DNA of 52,419 bases from a virus: IMG/VR virus record IMGVR_UViG_3300017963_000068, positions 1 through 52,419 of that record; one strand, 5' to 3'. Positions 17,101 to 24,392 of the stretch are shown one piece after another. Every line of letters begins with the position of its first letter. Position 1 is the first letter of the stretch. Under the pieces are notes generated by a model. It made no database searches. It had not been told where the DNA came from and worked only from the letters and a program-made list of their open reading frames with translations. The position numbers were made by a program, and so were the translations under genes.

Positions 17101-17159
17101 GAGATCCTCGGAGGATCTCGGAGATCCTCCTGGGATCTCCGTGATCGCATAGCGATCAC
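17101..17159 (-). promoter_or_regulatory. Three tandem perfect hairpins before portal
   Basis: Consecutive inverted repeats: GAGATCCTC-G-GAGGATCTC (17101-17119), GGAGATCC-TCCTG-GGATCTCC (17120-17140) and GTGATCGC-ATA-GCGATCAC (17141-17159). The first two share half-sites and can pair in alternative ways. They fill the gap between a 36-codon gene and portal; the third contains the stop codon of the small gene. Confidence 0.75.
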
Positions 17160-17266
17160 TTTCGTTTCTTGGGGGGAGCCTTGGGTGGCTTGGGAGCCTT
17201 TGGGGCCCTGGGTGGCTTGCCGCCGCCCTTGCTTGCGCGCTTTCCTCCACGTCCTCCACAGCCCAT
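17156..17266 (-). CDS. 36-residue Lys/Pro-rich basic peptide
   Basis: A small gene with a strong SD (AGGAGG, 7 nt before ATG 17266) that overlaps the end of the preceding gene. The product starts MGCGGRGGKRASKGGG, continues with repeated P-K-A-P units and ends PPKKRK, a monopartite nuclear-localisation-like cluster also typical of nucleic-acid binding tails. No fold is expected. The spacing, the site and the biased composition argue it is translated. It could bind DNA during packaging; the function is unknown. Confidence 0.6.
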   Translation of the reverse strand: MGCGGRGGKRASKGGGKPPRAPKAPKPPKAPPKKRK

Positions 17267-17275
17267 GATCGCCTC

Positions 17276-17521
17276 CTACTTGCTCCGCGGCTTTCGCTTG
17301 CGCCGTGGAGCTGGCTTTGCCGGCGCCGTTTCCTCGGGCTCCACGGGCTCCGGTGCCGGCGGCGGTGGAGCTGGGGGAGCTGGGGGAGCTGGGAGCGGTG
17401 GTGGAGTTGCAGGCGGCCCGGCCTCGGGGGGATTCGAGGCCGGCGCCCGCTTGGGTGATTGGACTCGCCGAGGTGGAGGATCAGTTAGGTTGAACACCTC
17501 GATCGGCCGCCGCTTTCCCAT
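17276..17521 (-). CDS. Proline-rich protein with basic C-terminus
   Basis: An 81-residue protein (MGKRRPIEVFNLTDPPPRR) whose centre is almost wholly Pro/Ala and whose last residues are RRKRKPRSK. It sits with the 36-residue peptide between terminase and portal. A TTG start 18 bases upstream is possible; neither has a good SD. Low complexity prevents a family call. Confidence 0.5.
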   Translation of the reverse strand: MGKRRPIEVFNLTDPPPRRVQSPKRAPASNPPEAGPPATPPPLPAPPAPPAPPPPAPEPVEPEETAPAKPAPRRKRKPRSK

Positions 17522-17708
17522 GCCGCAACCGTAACACAAGGCGGCGAATTGTGGGATCGGTGACTTTCCACGGCGCGGCGGGCGGGCCGGGGCATTGAAC
17601 GGGCACGCGGGGCGCGTTCGCCAGGAGGCGTTCGCGCTCGAGCTGGTTCAGGTACACAGCCCGGGCACGCTGGTGGGAGGCCCACCTATCGGCCAGGGGG
17701 TTGCACAT
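17481..17708 (-). CDS. Possible small protein, doubtful
   Basis: A 75-codon frame (MCNPLADRWASHQRARAVYL) directly downstream of the 17711-17753 hairpin, overlapping the next gene by 41 bp. It has no SD. The composition is Arg/Leu-rich and could be coding, as it otherwise leaves a 240-bp gap, but I would not rely on it. Confidence 0.25.
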   Translation of the reverse strand: MCNPLADRWASHQRARAVYLNQLERERLLANAPRVPVQCPGPPAAPWKVTDPTIRRLVLRLRHGKAAADRGVQPN

Positions 17709-17710
17709 TG

Positions 17711-17753
17711 CGCGGCCCGCGTCATCCCGTGGAGGATGCACACGCGGGCCGCG
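17711..17753 (-). promoter_or_regulatory. Strong hairpin between terminase and portal modules
   Basis: A perfect 12-bp inverted repeat, CGCGGCCCGCGT / ACGCGGGCCGCG (17711-17722 and 17742-17753), with an inner CATCC/GGATG stem. It lies 25 bp after the stop at 17779. No U-run follows. Confidence 0.65.
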
Positions 17754-17778
17754 GAATGCAAGCTCGAGGCGGTGGCCG

Positions 17779-18090
17779 CTAGTCCTGGTCCGGATCCTTG
17801 CCGGAGTAACTTCCCTCGGCGGTCCCGGACGTGTGCGCGGTGGCGTTCAGGCGAATCGCGCGGACGGGGAACCCGATCGTTCCATTGAACGGAACGGTTT
17901 TCCCAGTGAGGGTGGGGTGAACATGCCAGCTCGGCGTCCCCGCCAGATCGTCCATGGTGAATTCCACGTCCAGGGTGGCCACGAACGTGCCGGTGACGGC
18001 CACGTAAGCGTCCTCCAGGTTGGACACGTCGACGGGATCGCTCGCCTCCACGGCGTCGATATCGGTGAACGAACCAAATACGTTGCGCAT
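17779..18090 (-). CDS. Small beta-rich virion-type protein, paralogue of 9225-9518
   Basis: A 103-residue protein starting at ATG 18090 after GGAGGAGG. It shares an ordered set of segments (GTFVATLDVEFTMDD, GKTVPF, RLNATAHTSG) with the 97-residue protein at 9225-9518, so one probably arose by duplication. Its place directly after large terminase is unusual for a structural gene. Function unknown. Confidence 0.65.
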   Translation of the reverse strand: MRNVFGSFTDIDAVEASDPVDVSNLEDAYVAVTGTFVATLDVEFTMDDLAGTPSWHVHPTLTGKTVPFNGTIGFPVRAIRLNATAHTSGTAEGSYSGKDPDQD

Positions 18091-18101
18091 TGTGCCTCCT
18101 C

Positions 18102-19526
18102 CTATCCGAACGGGGCGTGGGTTGCTCGGCGGACTCGGCGCCGCCGCGGTTCCTTGGCCGCGAATAGTACGTTGAACCCGTGGGCGAGGCAATCCACCTG
18201 ATCGTCATGGTCATCTTTCACGCCGGTGAAGTCCTGGCATTCCGCGATCAGGACGCCACCCCATGGGCGATCGGTCGGGACCAGGATCCGGCCCTCATTC
18301 CAGGCGCTCGAGGCCGGTTGCGCCCGCGTGAACTTGTCCCCGATCGGTTTCACCTCGAGGAGCCGGAGCGCCGGATCGTGTTCGCGTAGCATCTGGGGGA
18401 TCCCCTTGAACCCGCCCACGGCCTCCACTCCGATCGGAACGCCGTACCATTGGCGCTGCAACTGGCCGAGGCGCCTCACGAGCTTGGGGACGGTGATCTG
18501 GGCGCGGAAGTGATCAAGAACCCACACGCGCATGTCCGCGCCCCAGCCCTTGGCCGCTAGCACCATGATCACGGAGTAGTCCGCGCGCGTTGATTCGGTG
18601 GCCGCCGGATCGCACACGATCACCAGGCGGTGGCCGTCCAGGGAGAACGTGTCCAGCTCGAACCGGCCCGGTTCGTAGAACAGTTGATCCCCTCGAGGCC
18701 GTGGCCGTTGCTGATACAGGCTCGCCCACCCGTAGGCCCCGAGGAGGCTCCGGATCTCCGCGAGCTTCTCCACCGGGTAGCGCCCAGGCCACAGCGCCTC
18801 GCCCACCTGGCGCCCGAGGAGGTCCCCGGGATCCTCGGCGAGCGCGGGGAGCCGGATATCCTCGAAGCGAACGCCGTCGACGCCGTCGGCCAGGAGCTTG
18901 CCGGCGAGGTCGTGAGGATGCCAGCGGGTTTGAATCACCACCACGGACGCGTCCTCCTCGAGGCGCGTCCACAGGACATCCCGGAACCAGTCCCAGATCC
19001 CCTCCCTGATCGTGGCGGACTCGGCCTCCTTGCGATTCTTGATCGGGTCATCGACTATCGCAACGCCGGTCACGCCCTGGCCGGTGAGCGGGCCGCCCAC
19101 GCCGGTGGCGAGGAAACCGCCTCCCTGAACGGTTCGCCACTCGTGGAGGTTTTGCTGATCGCGCGCGAGGCGGACTCCAGCCCCTCGAGCGAGGCGCCGC
19201 GCGATCCTGGACTTGCTCACGCTCAGGGCGTCCGCATAGGTCGCGTAACAGTGAGTCAACGCCGGATCGAGGGTGAGGCGCCAGGCTAGCCCGTGCATGG
19301 CGGTGGTGGTTTTCGCGTGCCGAGGCGGCATTGACAGGACAGCGCGCACGGGGCCGCGGCGCGTCCGCTCCCACAGGTTGATCGCGGGCTCGAGGTGGCG
19401 CGGTGGTGGCAACCTCGGCGACATGCGCCGAATGAACGGATCGAGTCCCTCCGCGTCGAATTCGAGGCGGATCAGATCGGCCAGTCGCGAATCATCCTCG
19501 GGCGTCCATGGGCCGGAGTCCGTCAC
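18102..19526 (-). CDS. terL: Large terminase subunit
   Basis: A 474-residue packaging motor. The ATPase half has Walker A SMPPRHAKTT (65-74), Walker B VAIVDDP (155-161) and the coupling motif QTRWHPHD (199-206). The RNase H-like nuclease half has its acidic residues at D306 (VCDPAATE), E368 (GVEAV) and the cluster KDDHDDQVD (437-445). It cuts concatemers and drives DNA into the prohead through portal. The length is normal for the family. The small subunit lies 1.6 kb upstream, separated by seven small genes. Confidence 0.95.
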   Translation of the reverse strand: MTDSGPWTPEDDSRLADLIRLEFDAEGLDPFIRRMSPRLPPPRHLEPAINLWERTRRGPVRAVLSMPPRHAKTTTAMHGLAWRLTLDPALTHCYATYADALSVSKSRIARRLARGAGVRLARDQQNLHEWRTVQGGGFLATGVGGPLTGQGVTGVAIVDDPIKNRKEAESATIREGIWDWFRDVLWTRLEEDASVVVIQTRWHPHDLAGKLLADGVDGVRFEDIRLPALAEDPGDLLGRQVGEALWPGRYPVEKLAEIRSLLGAYGWASLYQQRPRPRGDQLFYEPGRFELDTFSLDGHRLVIVCDPAATESTRADYSVIMVLAAKGWGADMRVWVLDHFRAQITVPKLVRRLGQLQRQWYGVPIGVEAVGGFKGIPQMLREHDPALRLLEVKPIGDKFTRAQPASSAWNEGRILVPTDRPWGGVLIAECQDFTGVKDDHDDQVDCLAHGFNVLFAAKEPRRRRVRRATHAPFG

Positions 19527-19532
19527 GCCAGC

Positions 19533-19787
19533 TCACAACGGCCACCCGTCCGGCCCCACGTTGATCGTGTGGCGCGGGACGCGCTGATCTTTCTTGATCG
19601 GCAAGCCCAGGAGGCACGGGCCGCGGCGTGAGAAAAGCTCGCATCCCGGGGCCGCCAGGACGGCGGCGAGCTTGAGGATCTCCATGTAGCCGTCCGGGTG
19701 AACGGCCACGCGCTCCGCGGTGACTCCATGGAACTCGAGCGAGGCGCGGATATGGATCACGCCCTCGAGGATGTCCTCCGTTGTCAC
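19533..19787 (-). CDS. Small protein, unknown
   Basis: An 84-residue protein, GTG start 19787 after GAGGAG, with GTGA overlap to the preceding zinc-ribbon gene. The sequence (VTTEDILEGVIHIRASLEF) has a folded-looking alpha/beta pattern and a C-terminal PRHTINVGPDGWPL. No family recognised. Confidence 0.6.
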   Translation of the reverse strand: MTTEDILEGVIHIRASLEFHGVTAERVAVHPDGYMEILKLAAVLAAPGCELFSRRGPCLLGLPIKKDQRVPRHTINVGPDGWPL

Positions 19788-19957
19788 GGGCTCCTCCTCG
19801 GCGTTGCCAGGCCCTCGCCTCGATAGCAGCGGGAACACAGCCACCACGGCCACCCGGAACGCCCCCGGATTCCCGGGGCCATCTCCAGGAGGATCGGCCC
19901 GGTTGCTCCACAGCTTGCGCACACGCGGCGCGGCCCTTTCAGCTTGCGATCTCGCAT
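19784..19957 (-). CDS. Zinc-ribbon small protein
   Basis: A 57-residue protein, ATG 19957 after GGAG, overlapping the upstream gene by 19 bp. Two Cys pairs (CASCG and CSRC) about 30 residues apart can bind one zinc. The many basic residues suggest nucleic-acid or protein binding. It is one of three consecutive overlapping zinc proteins. Confidence 0.6.
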   Translation of the reverse strand: MRDRKLKGPRRVCASCGATGPILLEMAPGIRGRSGWPWWLCSRCYRGEGLATPRRSP

Positions 19958-20130
19958 TTCTCCACCGTATTGAGGCAATCGATCCACAGCTCCCCGGCGC
20001 CCTCGCCCTCGGTGAGCTTGCACACGCGCGCGCACGATTCGCAAGCGAACAGGCGGAACGTATATTCCTCGCCGAACGCCTCATCCCACAGGAGCACCAG
20101 GGCCATGCGGGCGCCACAGCGACACGTCAC
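19939..20130 (-). CDS. Zinc-ribbon small protein
   Basis: A 63-residue protein, GTG 20130 after GAGGAG and overlapping the preceding stop. Cys pairs CRCG at the N-terminus and CESC near residue 32, plus an acidic second half (LTEGEGAGELWIDCL). A longer in-frame extension would overlap the neighbour and was rejected. Confidence 0.6.
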   Translation of the reverse strand: MTCRCGARMALVLLWDEAFGEEYTFRLFACESCARVCKLTEGEGAGELWIDCLNTVEKCEIAS

Positions 20131-20342
20131 GGAACGCTCCTCAAGTGCGGATTGTCCGGCCCGTCCCCCTCGGCCAGGAGCTTGCGCTTTGCCTCCTCCC
20201 ACCTGGCGGCGTGCATGGGCGCCGGCAACCTCGAGGGCCGCGTCCGGCATTCGTGGCCGCGGCGCGCGCCACAGTAGGGACATGGGAGCTGGAGGCCGCG
20301 CTCGAGGATGCGCCCCCCGAAGCTCGAGCGATCGAGGCTCAC
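20127..20342 (-). CDS. Phage zinc-finger protein (CPxCG...C type)
   Basis: A 71-residue protein with CPYCGARRGHECRT followed by MHAARWEEA, a pattern common in small phage zinc-finger proteins where Cys, Cys, Cys and His bind zinc. GTG start at 20342 with overlap to the preceding stop. It is probably a DNA- or RNA-binding accessory protein. Confidence 0.65.
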   Translation of the reverse strand: MSLDRSSFGGRILERGLQLPCPYCGARRGHECRTRPSRLPAPMHAARWEEAKRKLLAEGDGPDNPHLRSVP

Positions 20343-20722
20343 GCCACCACCTCGCCCTCGAGCTTCACCTCCTCGAACTGGGCGGGGAGCGTGCGGTCCA
20401 CCTTGAACCCGGCGAGGCGCTCCTCCTTGCCCAGGGTTGCCAGGTATGCGGCGCGGCGCCGTGCGCGCTTCTGGGCGCCCGTGGTGCGCCTCCGCTGGCT
20501 CGCGCGTTGACTCATGCCCTCGGCCGTTTGTAGTTCGAGCGCGCGCGTGTGGCGGTCCTCGCCCCCCCTGGTGGCCCGGCGGATCCTCCGCTCGAGCTTG
20601 CCGCCAGGATATCGCCTCTCACGCGGGTGGACGGACTTCGCCGGCGCCGCGCGCCTCGGCGTTTTTCCAGTCGGGCGCAACGTGTCGCCGGCGCCCTTTC
20701 TCCTGTGTCTCACGATCGCCAT
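20339..20722 (-). CDS. Highly basic protein, unknown
   Basis: A 127-residue protein, very rich in Arg and Lys (RRKGAGDTLRPTGKTPRR, later RASQRRRTTGAQKRARRR), which suggests nucleic-acid binding. ATG 20722 has the start-associated sequence at 7 nt. A further GACACAGGA occurs inside the gene at codons 5-7. Confidence 0.6.
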   Translation of the reverse strand: MAIVRHRRKGAGDTLRPTGKTPRRAAPAKSVHPRERRYPGGKLERRIRRATRGGEDRHTRALELQTAEGMSQRASQRRRTTGAQKRARRRAAYLATLGKEERLAGFKVDRTLPAQFEEVKLEGEVVA

Positions 20723-20729
20723 GTTCTCC

Positions 20730-20738
20730 TCCTGTGTC
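20730..20738 (-). repeat. Start-associated sequence GACACAGGA, copy before 20722
   Basis: Exact copy, 7 nt upstream of the ATG. It overlaps the stop region of the preceding membrane-protein gene. Confidence 0.8.
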
Positions 20739-20742
20739 GTGT

Positions 20743-21096
20743 TCAGTCGATCCCGGCAAGGTTCCGAATGCGATCCCAGCTCGGAGGCCAGGCCCTCCCC
20801 GGGCATGAATTCGCCACGGCCTCGAGCGATTGAGCTACGGCCGCGAGGCCCTCCTGGCAACGGCGCACGTCACCACGGAGCCCGTCAAGCTCGCGGACGT
20901 GTGCGGCCACCTGGGCGCCGCTGGCGAGGAGCGCGGAGGATGCGTCCGCCTCCACCTCGGCCAGGCGCTCCTCGAGGACGAGCTGGCGATCGGCCATCGC
21001 CGCAAGTTGGTAACGCTGGGCCACGATCGCAAGTAGGAGGGCCAGGACGGCCGCAACGCCGAGGCCCGCGGTTAATTTTTTCGCTTTCTCGCTCAA
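20743..21096 (-). CDS. Membrane-anchored coiled-coil protein (Rz-like topology)
   Basis: A 117-residue protein with one N-terminal transmembrane segment (residues about 9-28, LTAGLGVAAVLALLLAIV) and a long helical region with heptads, ending Pro/Trp-rich. The topology is that of an i-spanin, but it lies beside terminase, far from the lysis genes, and has no overlapping lipoprotein. The start is TTG at 21096 with a weak SD. It may be a second spanin-like or a superinfection protein. Confidence 0.5.
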   Translation of the reverse strand: MSEKAKKLTAGLGVAAVLALLLAIVAQRYQLAAMADRQLVLEERLAEVEADASSALLASGAQVAAHVRELDGLRGDVRRCQEGLAAVAQSLEAVANSCPGRAWPPSWDRIRNLAGID

Positions 21097-21155
21097 GTGT
21101 AGGCCCCGATCTTGACAGCTCCCAGGAGCGGGCTCGATTCTCGCGCGCGGTGTGT

Positions 21156-21668
21156 TCAGGCGCCGTGCCCGTTTCCGTTCCCTCGCCCGTTGCCGTTTCC
21201 TCGAGCCCTCGGTGGTGCGAGTAGAGGCGGCCCGGCGGCCGTCCCGTCCAGCGCCTCGGCCCGCTTGGCGATCAGGCGCTCGATCTCCTGGCGGCGCTCC
21301 GAGGGCGTGAGCGCCAGGACATCGACGTGGCCAGCCACCGCCACTTGAACCTGGGCGGGGGCCTCGAGCCCGTCAAACTTCGCCAGGACGCGCGCGAGCT
21401 GGGCGAGGGCCACGCCTTGCTTGTTCCGCCTCGCGAGCCTCCAGGCGTCCATGATCAGCGCCCGGAACTCGGCCCGGCGCTGGGGCCGTAGCTCCTCCTC
21501 CTCGCGCGTCCAGCGCTGGCGGATCTCGGAGCAATATCTGGCCACGGTCGCCTCACACACGCCCCACTTTGCCCGGCACGCTCCCACGATCTCGCGGAAC
21601 GGGACACCCTGGGCCATGGCGCGCTCCACGGCGTCCAGCATTTCGGGATTCTTGCTAGGGCCTGGCAT
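21156..21668 (-). CDS. terS: Small terminase subunit
   Basis: A 170-residue protein, start chosen at ATG 21668 (MPGPSKNPEMLDAVERAMAQ). The N-terminal 60 residues form a helix-turn-helix (GVPFREIVGACRAKWGVCEATVARY) of the kind that binds pac or cos. A central coiled coil could oligomerise it, and a Gly/Asn/Arg low-complexity tail (GNGNGRGNGNGHGA) follows. Terminase small subunits recognise phage DNA and load TerL. The separation from TerL by small genes is common. Confidence 0.7.
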   Translation of the reverse strand: MPGPSKNPEMLDAVERAMAQGVPFREIVGACRAKWGVCEATVARYCSEIRQRWTREEEELRPQRRAEFRALIMDAWRLARRNKQGVALAQLARVLAKFDGLEAPAQVQVAVAGHVDVLALTPSERRQEIERLIAKRAEALDGTAAGPPLLAPPRARGNGNGRGNGNGHGA

Positions 21669-21717
21669 GAGGTCGCAGGATCTTGCAGGTTGGAAACACG
21701 TTACCACGTTGCCGGCG

Positions 21718-22245
21718 TTACACGTCCGCCTGATTTCTCCAGGCCCTCAGTTCGCCCAGGAGGCGCGAGTGTTCGGCCCGTAGAATCAGGTCCGAATAGT
21801 CCGCGCTCGCCTTGCCGAGGACCAGGAGGGCCTCCGTTGCGATCCTGTGGGCCTCCTCGAGGAGCTGGCGCTTTGTGGAGTCCCGCTTTCGCTTGCGCGG
21901 CAACGGCAAGGGCTCCGCGCGTCCGGTCACGTCGTACAGGATCGCCCGGTTGCCGGTCACGCGGCACGTGACGATCCCCAGCTCGGCGATCAGGCCCATG
22001 TCTCGCAACTCGGTGAAGCGCGCGCGGCTTTGCGTGAGGGCGCGCTGTGGGTGCGTCCGGATGTCCTCCTCGAGGATCTCCGCGGACGTTCCCGGCCCCC
22101 GGTGCCACACCAGATCGAACACGTGCCAGCGCCCGGCGGCGAGCCCCCCGAAGTCCCGGAGCTTGTGATACGCCTGGAGGGTGGTAAGGCGTGGCGTTTC
22201 CCGGAGCGCGAGGTCCCGCGCCTCCTGGTCCTCGGTGGCGTCCAT
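21718..22245 (-). CDS. Winged-helix DNA-binding protein
   Basis: A 175-residue protein starting at ATG 22245 (TAATG overlap). Residues about 15-100 read as a winged helix: TTLQAYHKL, then a recognition helix region SAEILEEDIRTHPQRALTQSRARFTELRDMGLI, and wing strands VTCRVTGNRAILYDVT. A basic patch PLPRKRKRD links to a C-terminal helical domain. It could regulate the packaging/late genes that follow. Confidence 0.6.
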   Translation of the reverse strand: MDATEDQEARDLALRETPRLTTLQAYHKLRDFGGLAAGRWHVFDLVWHRGPGTSAEILEEDIRTHPQRALTQSRARFTELRDMGLIAELGIVTCRVTGNRAILYDVTGRAEPLPLPRKRKRDSTKRQLLEEAHRIATEALLVLGKASADYSDLILRAEHSRLLGELRAWRNQADV

Positions 22246-22868
22246 TACCGGCCCTCGAGGATGTCCGTCACCGCCTCCACGATCGTGCGCTTCTCCGGCG
22301 AGTAGGGCGCGAACTCGCGGATCTTGATCACCGCCTTGTGAATTCGGACCACCAGATCGGAGTGGCTCCGCTCGAGCGCGCGGACTCGCGAATCCGCCGC
22401 GGCCAGCGGGTTGACGCGCACGGATGATCCACACCTCGCGCACGTTGTTTCGATCGGCTCGATCGAGGGCTCCACGTCCTGGCGAAACACGGGGGACGTG
22501 ACGGCGAGGGCCTCCTCCCAGCCGAGGCTCGCCAGCTCCCCGGCCATCATGGCGTCCGCGTAGTTCCACGCGCGCTCCGCGAGGGCCTGGACGTTGTGAT
22601 CCATTTCCGGATCGGCCAGCATGGCGCCGAGGGCGTGGGCGGCGAACATGGCGCGTGTGTTCCGGCGCCCGGCGTGTTCGGCGCTCTTGCGTTCCTGGTT
22701 CTGGTTCTCCATGGGTTGCTCCTGTGTCGTGTAGCCTGGGCACGCCCTATTGTTGCCGTGCGTCGGATGGCCGTGGAACACGCAAGCGCCGTATGTCCTC
22801 GGCCCTCCGAACCGATGATCGCGCGCGAAGTGCGAACACTTGCGGCACGATTTCACCGGATGCCCCAC
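22245..22868 (-). CDS. Zinc-binding / conserved phage protein with a second internal start
   Basis: Full length 207 residues from GTG 22868 (AGGAGG 8 nt upstream, right after a TAG). The first 52 residues have CRKC, C and C motifs of a small zinc domain. An internal ATG at 22712 (MENQNQERKSAEHAG) sits 7 nt after an exact start-associated sequence, which here also encodes TTQEQ. So a 155-residue second product is likely. The shared C-terminal part has a helical AERAWNYADAM motif seen in many phage accessory proteins and a TCARCGSSVRV zinc pair. Confidence 0.6.
   Translation of the reverse strand: MGHPVKSCRKCSHFARDHRFGGPRTYGACVFHGHPTHGNNRACPGYTTQEQPMENQNQERKSAEHAGRRNTRAMFAAHALGAMLADPEMDHNVQALAERAWNYADAMMAGELASLGWEEALAVTSPVFRQDVEPSIEPIETTCARCGSSVRVNPLAAADSRVRALERSHSDLVVRIHKAVIKIREFAPYSPEKRTIVEAVTDILEGR
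22720..22728 (-). repeat. Start-associated sequence GACACAGGA, internal copy before 22712
   Basis: Exact copy inside an open frame, 7 nt before the internal ATG. It is both coding and a probable ribosome site. Confidence 0.75.
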
Positions 22869-23114
22869 CTATTCGTCCTCCTGGCCGGCGATCTCCAGGA
22901 GGATCAATTGCTGGTATAGGAAAGCGCGCTCCGCGGCGGTGGTGCCGCCGGTCCCGAACGCTTCCCAGCCACCCACGCCGTCCGGCCCGGAGCCCTCCGG
23001 GTAGGCAATGATCAGGATCGCCTCCGTGGCGCCGCGCGCGATCCCTTGATCCAGGATCGCGTGAAGCTCGGAGGGCGTTCCGGGCGCGGAACGTATGGCG
23101 CGGACTTCGCCCAT
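22869..23114 (-). CDS. Small protein, unknown
   Basis: An 81-residue protein from ATG 23114 (MGEVRAIRSAPGTPSELHAI), one base after the preceding stop. A central GATEAILIIAYPEG strand and a C-terminal helix suggest a compact alpha/beta fold. It shares the operon with the DUF2303 protein. No function known to me. Confidence 0.55.
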   Translation of the reverse strand: MGEVRAIRSAPGTPSELHAILDQGIARGATEAILIIAYPEGSGPDGVGGWEAFGTGGTTAAERAFLYQQLILLEIAGQEDE

Positions 23115-23115
23115 G

Positions 23116-24012
23116 CTAGAACGGCGGCGAATCGTCCGGATCCAGCGCCTTGCGGGATTCGGGCACGCCCCAGAACACGGGAACGTCCTCGCACGCGCCA
23201 TCGATCATCCCCACGGCCTCGGCGAAAGCGTCCAGGACGATCTCCTCCTGGCGGTGGAGGGTGAACTCGAACAGCGCGGCGCCGCTTGCGAGCCGAAAGC
23301 GGATTCGGCATTCCACCCGATAGGCCGTGCCGCCGCGGAACACGGGGATCCCAAGCGCGAACGCGCGCGGGATATTCGTGGAGTCTTGCGTGTGCTCGGT
23401 TTTGCACACCAGCTCGGACTCGCCAGTGGTGGGATTGAGCGATCGCCGGAACGTGCCTTGGGTGTGGATCCGGAGGCTCCGGGACATCTCCAGCAATTCG
23501 GTCGGGGCCGGGAATCCGTCTTTTCCGGTCCCGGTGAGATCCTCCATACGGGACTCGATCAGATCGGCGAACTCCTCCTGGCGATAGGTGCGGCCCGCGG
23601 CCTCCGTCCAGAATTTCCAAGCGTCGGACGTGGGCATGGAATAGGTGGCGCGAAAGTCCGCCCAGCCCGGCCCGCCGGCGGCGTCCCCGGCCTCGGCGCC
23701 GTGATAGTTGTAGATCGCGATCACCTCGGTTTCGTCCACGTTCGCCCACAGCGCCGAGGCCGCCGTTTTGTTGCGGTTCACGTGCGCCGTGAAGCTATCG
23801 AGCTGGTGGTGGACGGACGTTCCGCGCTTGCGGTTCGGGGCGGCGCCGCGCGCATAGATGGCGCGGAGCAAGTCCTGGGGAACCTTCGCGGCCTGATCGC
23901 CGTTCGTGAGAATGAGCGGGACGCCCTCGATCGTCACCATGCGATCGGCGAGCTTCGCCGCCTGGGCTCCGGCGATGATCGCCGCTTTCGTTTCCGTGTA
24001 GTCCTGGGGCAC
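23116..24012 (-). CDS. DUF2303 (YfdQ-like) phage protein
   Basis: A 298-residue protein with features I recognise from the DUF2303/YfdQ family of phage early genes: an LDSFTAHVNRNK segment, an AIYNYHG strand, a GWADFRATYSMPTSDAWKFW block and a terminal VFWGVPE. The family's function is unknown. It is often next to recombination or replication genes. GTG start 24012, 9 nt after the start-associated sequence. Confidence 0.7.
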   Translation of the reverse strand: MPQDYTETKAAIIAGAQAAKLADRMVTIEGVPLILTNGDQAAKVPQDLLRAIYARGAAPNRKRGTSVHHQLDSFTAHVNRNKTAASALWANVDETEVIAIYNYHGAEAGDAAGGPGWADFRATYSMPTSDAWKFWTEAAGRTYRQEEFADLIESRMEDLTGTGKDGFPAPTELLEMSRSLRIHTQGTFRRSLNPTTGESELVCKTEHTQDSTNIPRAFALGIPVFRGGTAYRVECRIRFRLASGAALFEFTLHRQEEIVLDAFAEAVGMIDGACEDVPVFWGVPESRKALDPDDSPPF

Positions 24013-24014
24013 GA

Positions 24015-24383
24015 TTACTCCTCCTGTGTCGGTTCGGGTTCTGGTTCATGCTTCCCGCCTCCGATCGCGCGGAGCGGGGCGGGTTTCGCGGGCTCGAGGT
24101 TGCGGAGGGAAAGCTGGCGCGGATCCTCGCGGTGGAGTGTTCCCTCGCCCTTTTCCCCGAAGTAGAACAGGGACGCGGGGAGCCCATGCTGGGGAACCTT
24201 CGAGGACACCTCGCCCGAAAGCAGGGCCATCCCGTTTTCCCACTTGATCGTGATCTTCACGGCCACCGATCCCGGTTTCGTGGTTTCGGCCACCGCCTCG
24301 ATCACCTTCGCCAGCTCGGAGTCCGCGCGCGCCAGGACTTTGCCCTGGCCGATGTCCTCGAGCGTTACTGTGAAATCTGCCAC
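24015..24383 (-). CDS. Partner of DUF2303 protein, unknown
   Basis: A 122-residue protein, GTG 24383 with GGAGG site. Amphipathic N-terminal half (FTVTLEDIGQGKVLARADSELAKVIEAV), a beta region with ITIKWENGM, and an acidic/Pro tail. It sits immediately upstream of the DUF2303 gene, so the two probably act together. No motif. Confidence 0.55.
   Translation of the reverse strand: MADFTVTLEDIGQGKVLARADSELAKVIEAVAETTKPGSVAVKITIKWENGMALLSGEVSSKVPQHGLPASLFYFGEKGEGTLHREDPRQLSLRNLEPAKPAPLRAIGGGKHEPEPEPTQEE
24022..24030 (-). repeat. Start-associated sequence GACACAGGA, copy before 24012
   Basis: Exact copy, 9 nt upstream of the GTG start, overlapping the last codons of the gene before it. Confidence 0.8.
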
Positions 24384-24392
24384 GTGATCCTC

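Noticed and set aside
20701-20709. GACACAGGA inside the basic-protein gene
   Set aside because: No start codon follows at suitable distance; kept only as the one copy not at a start.
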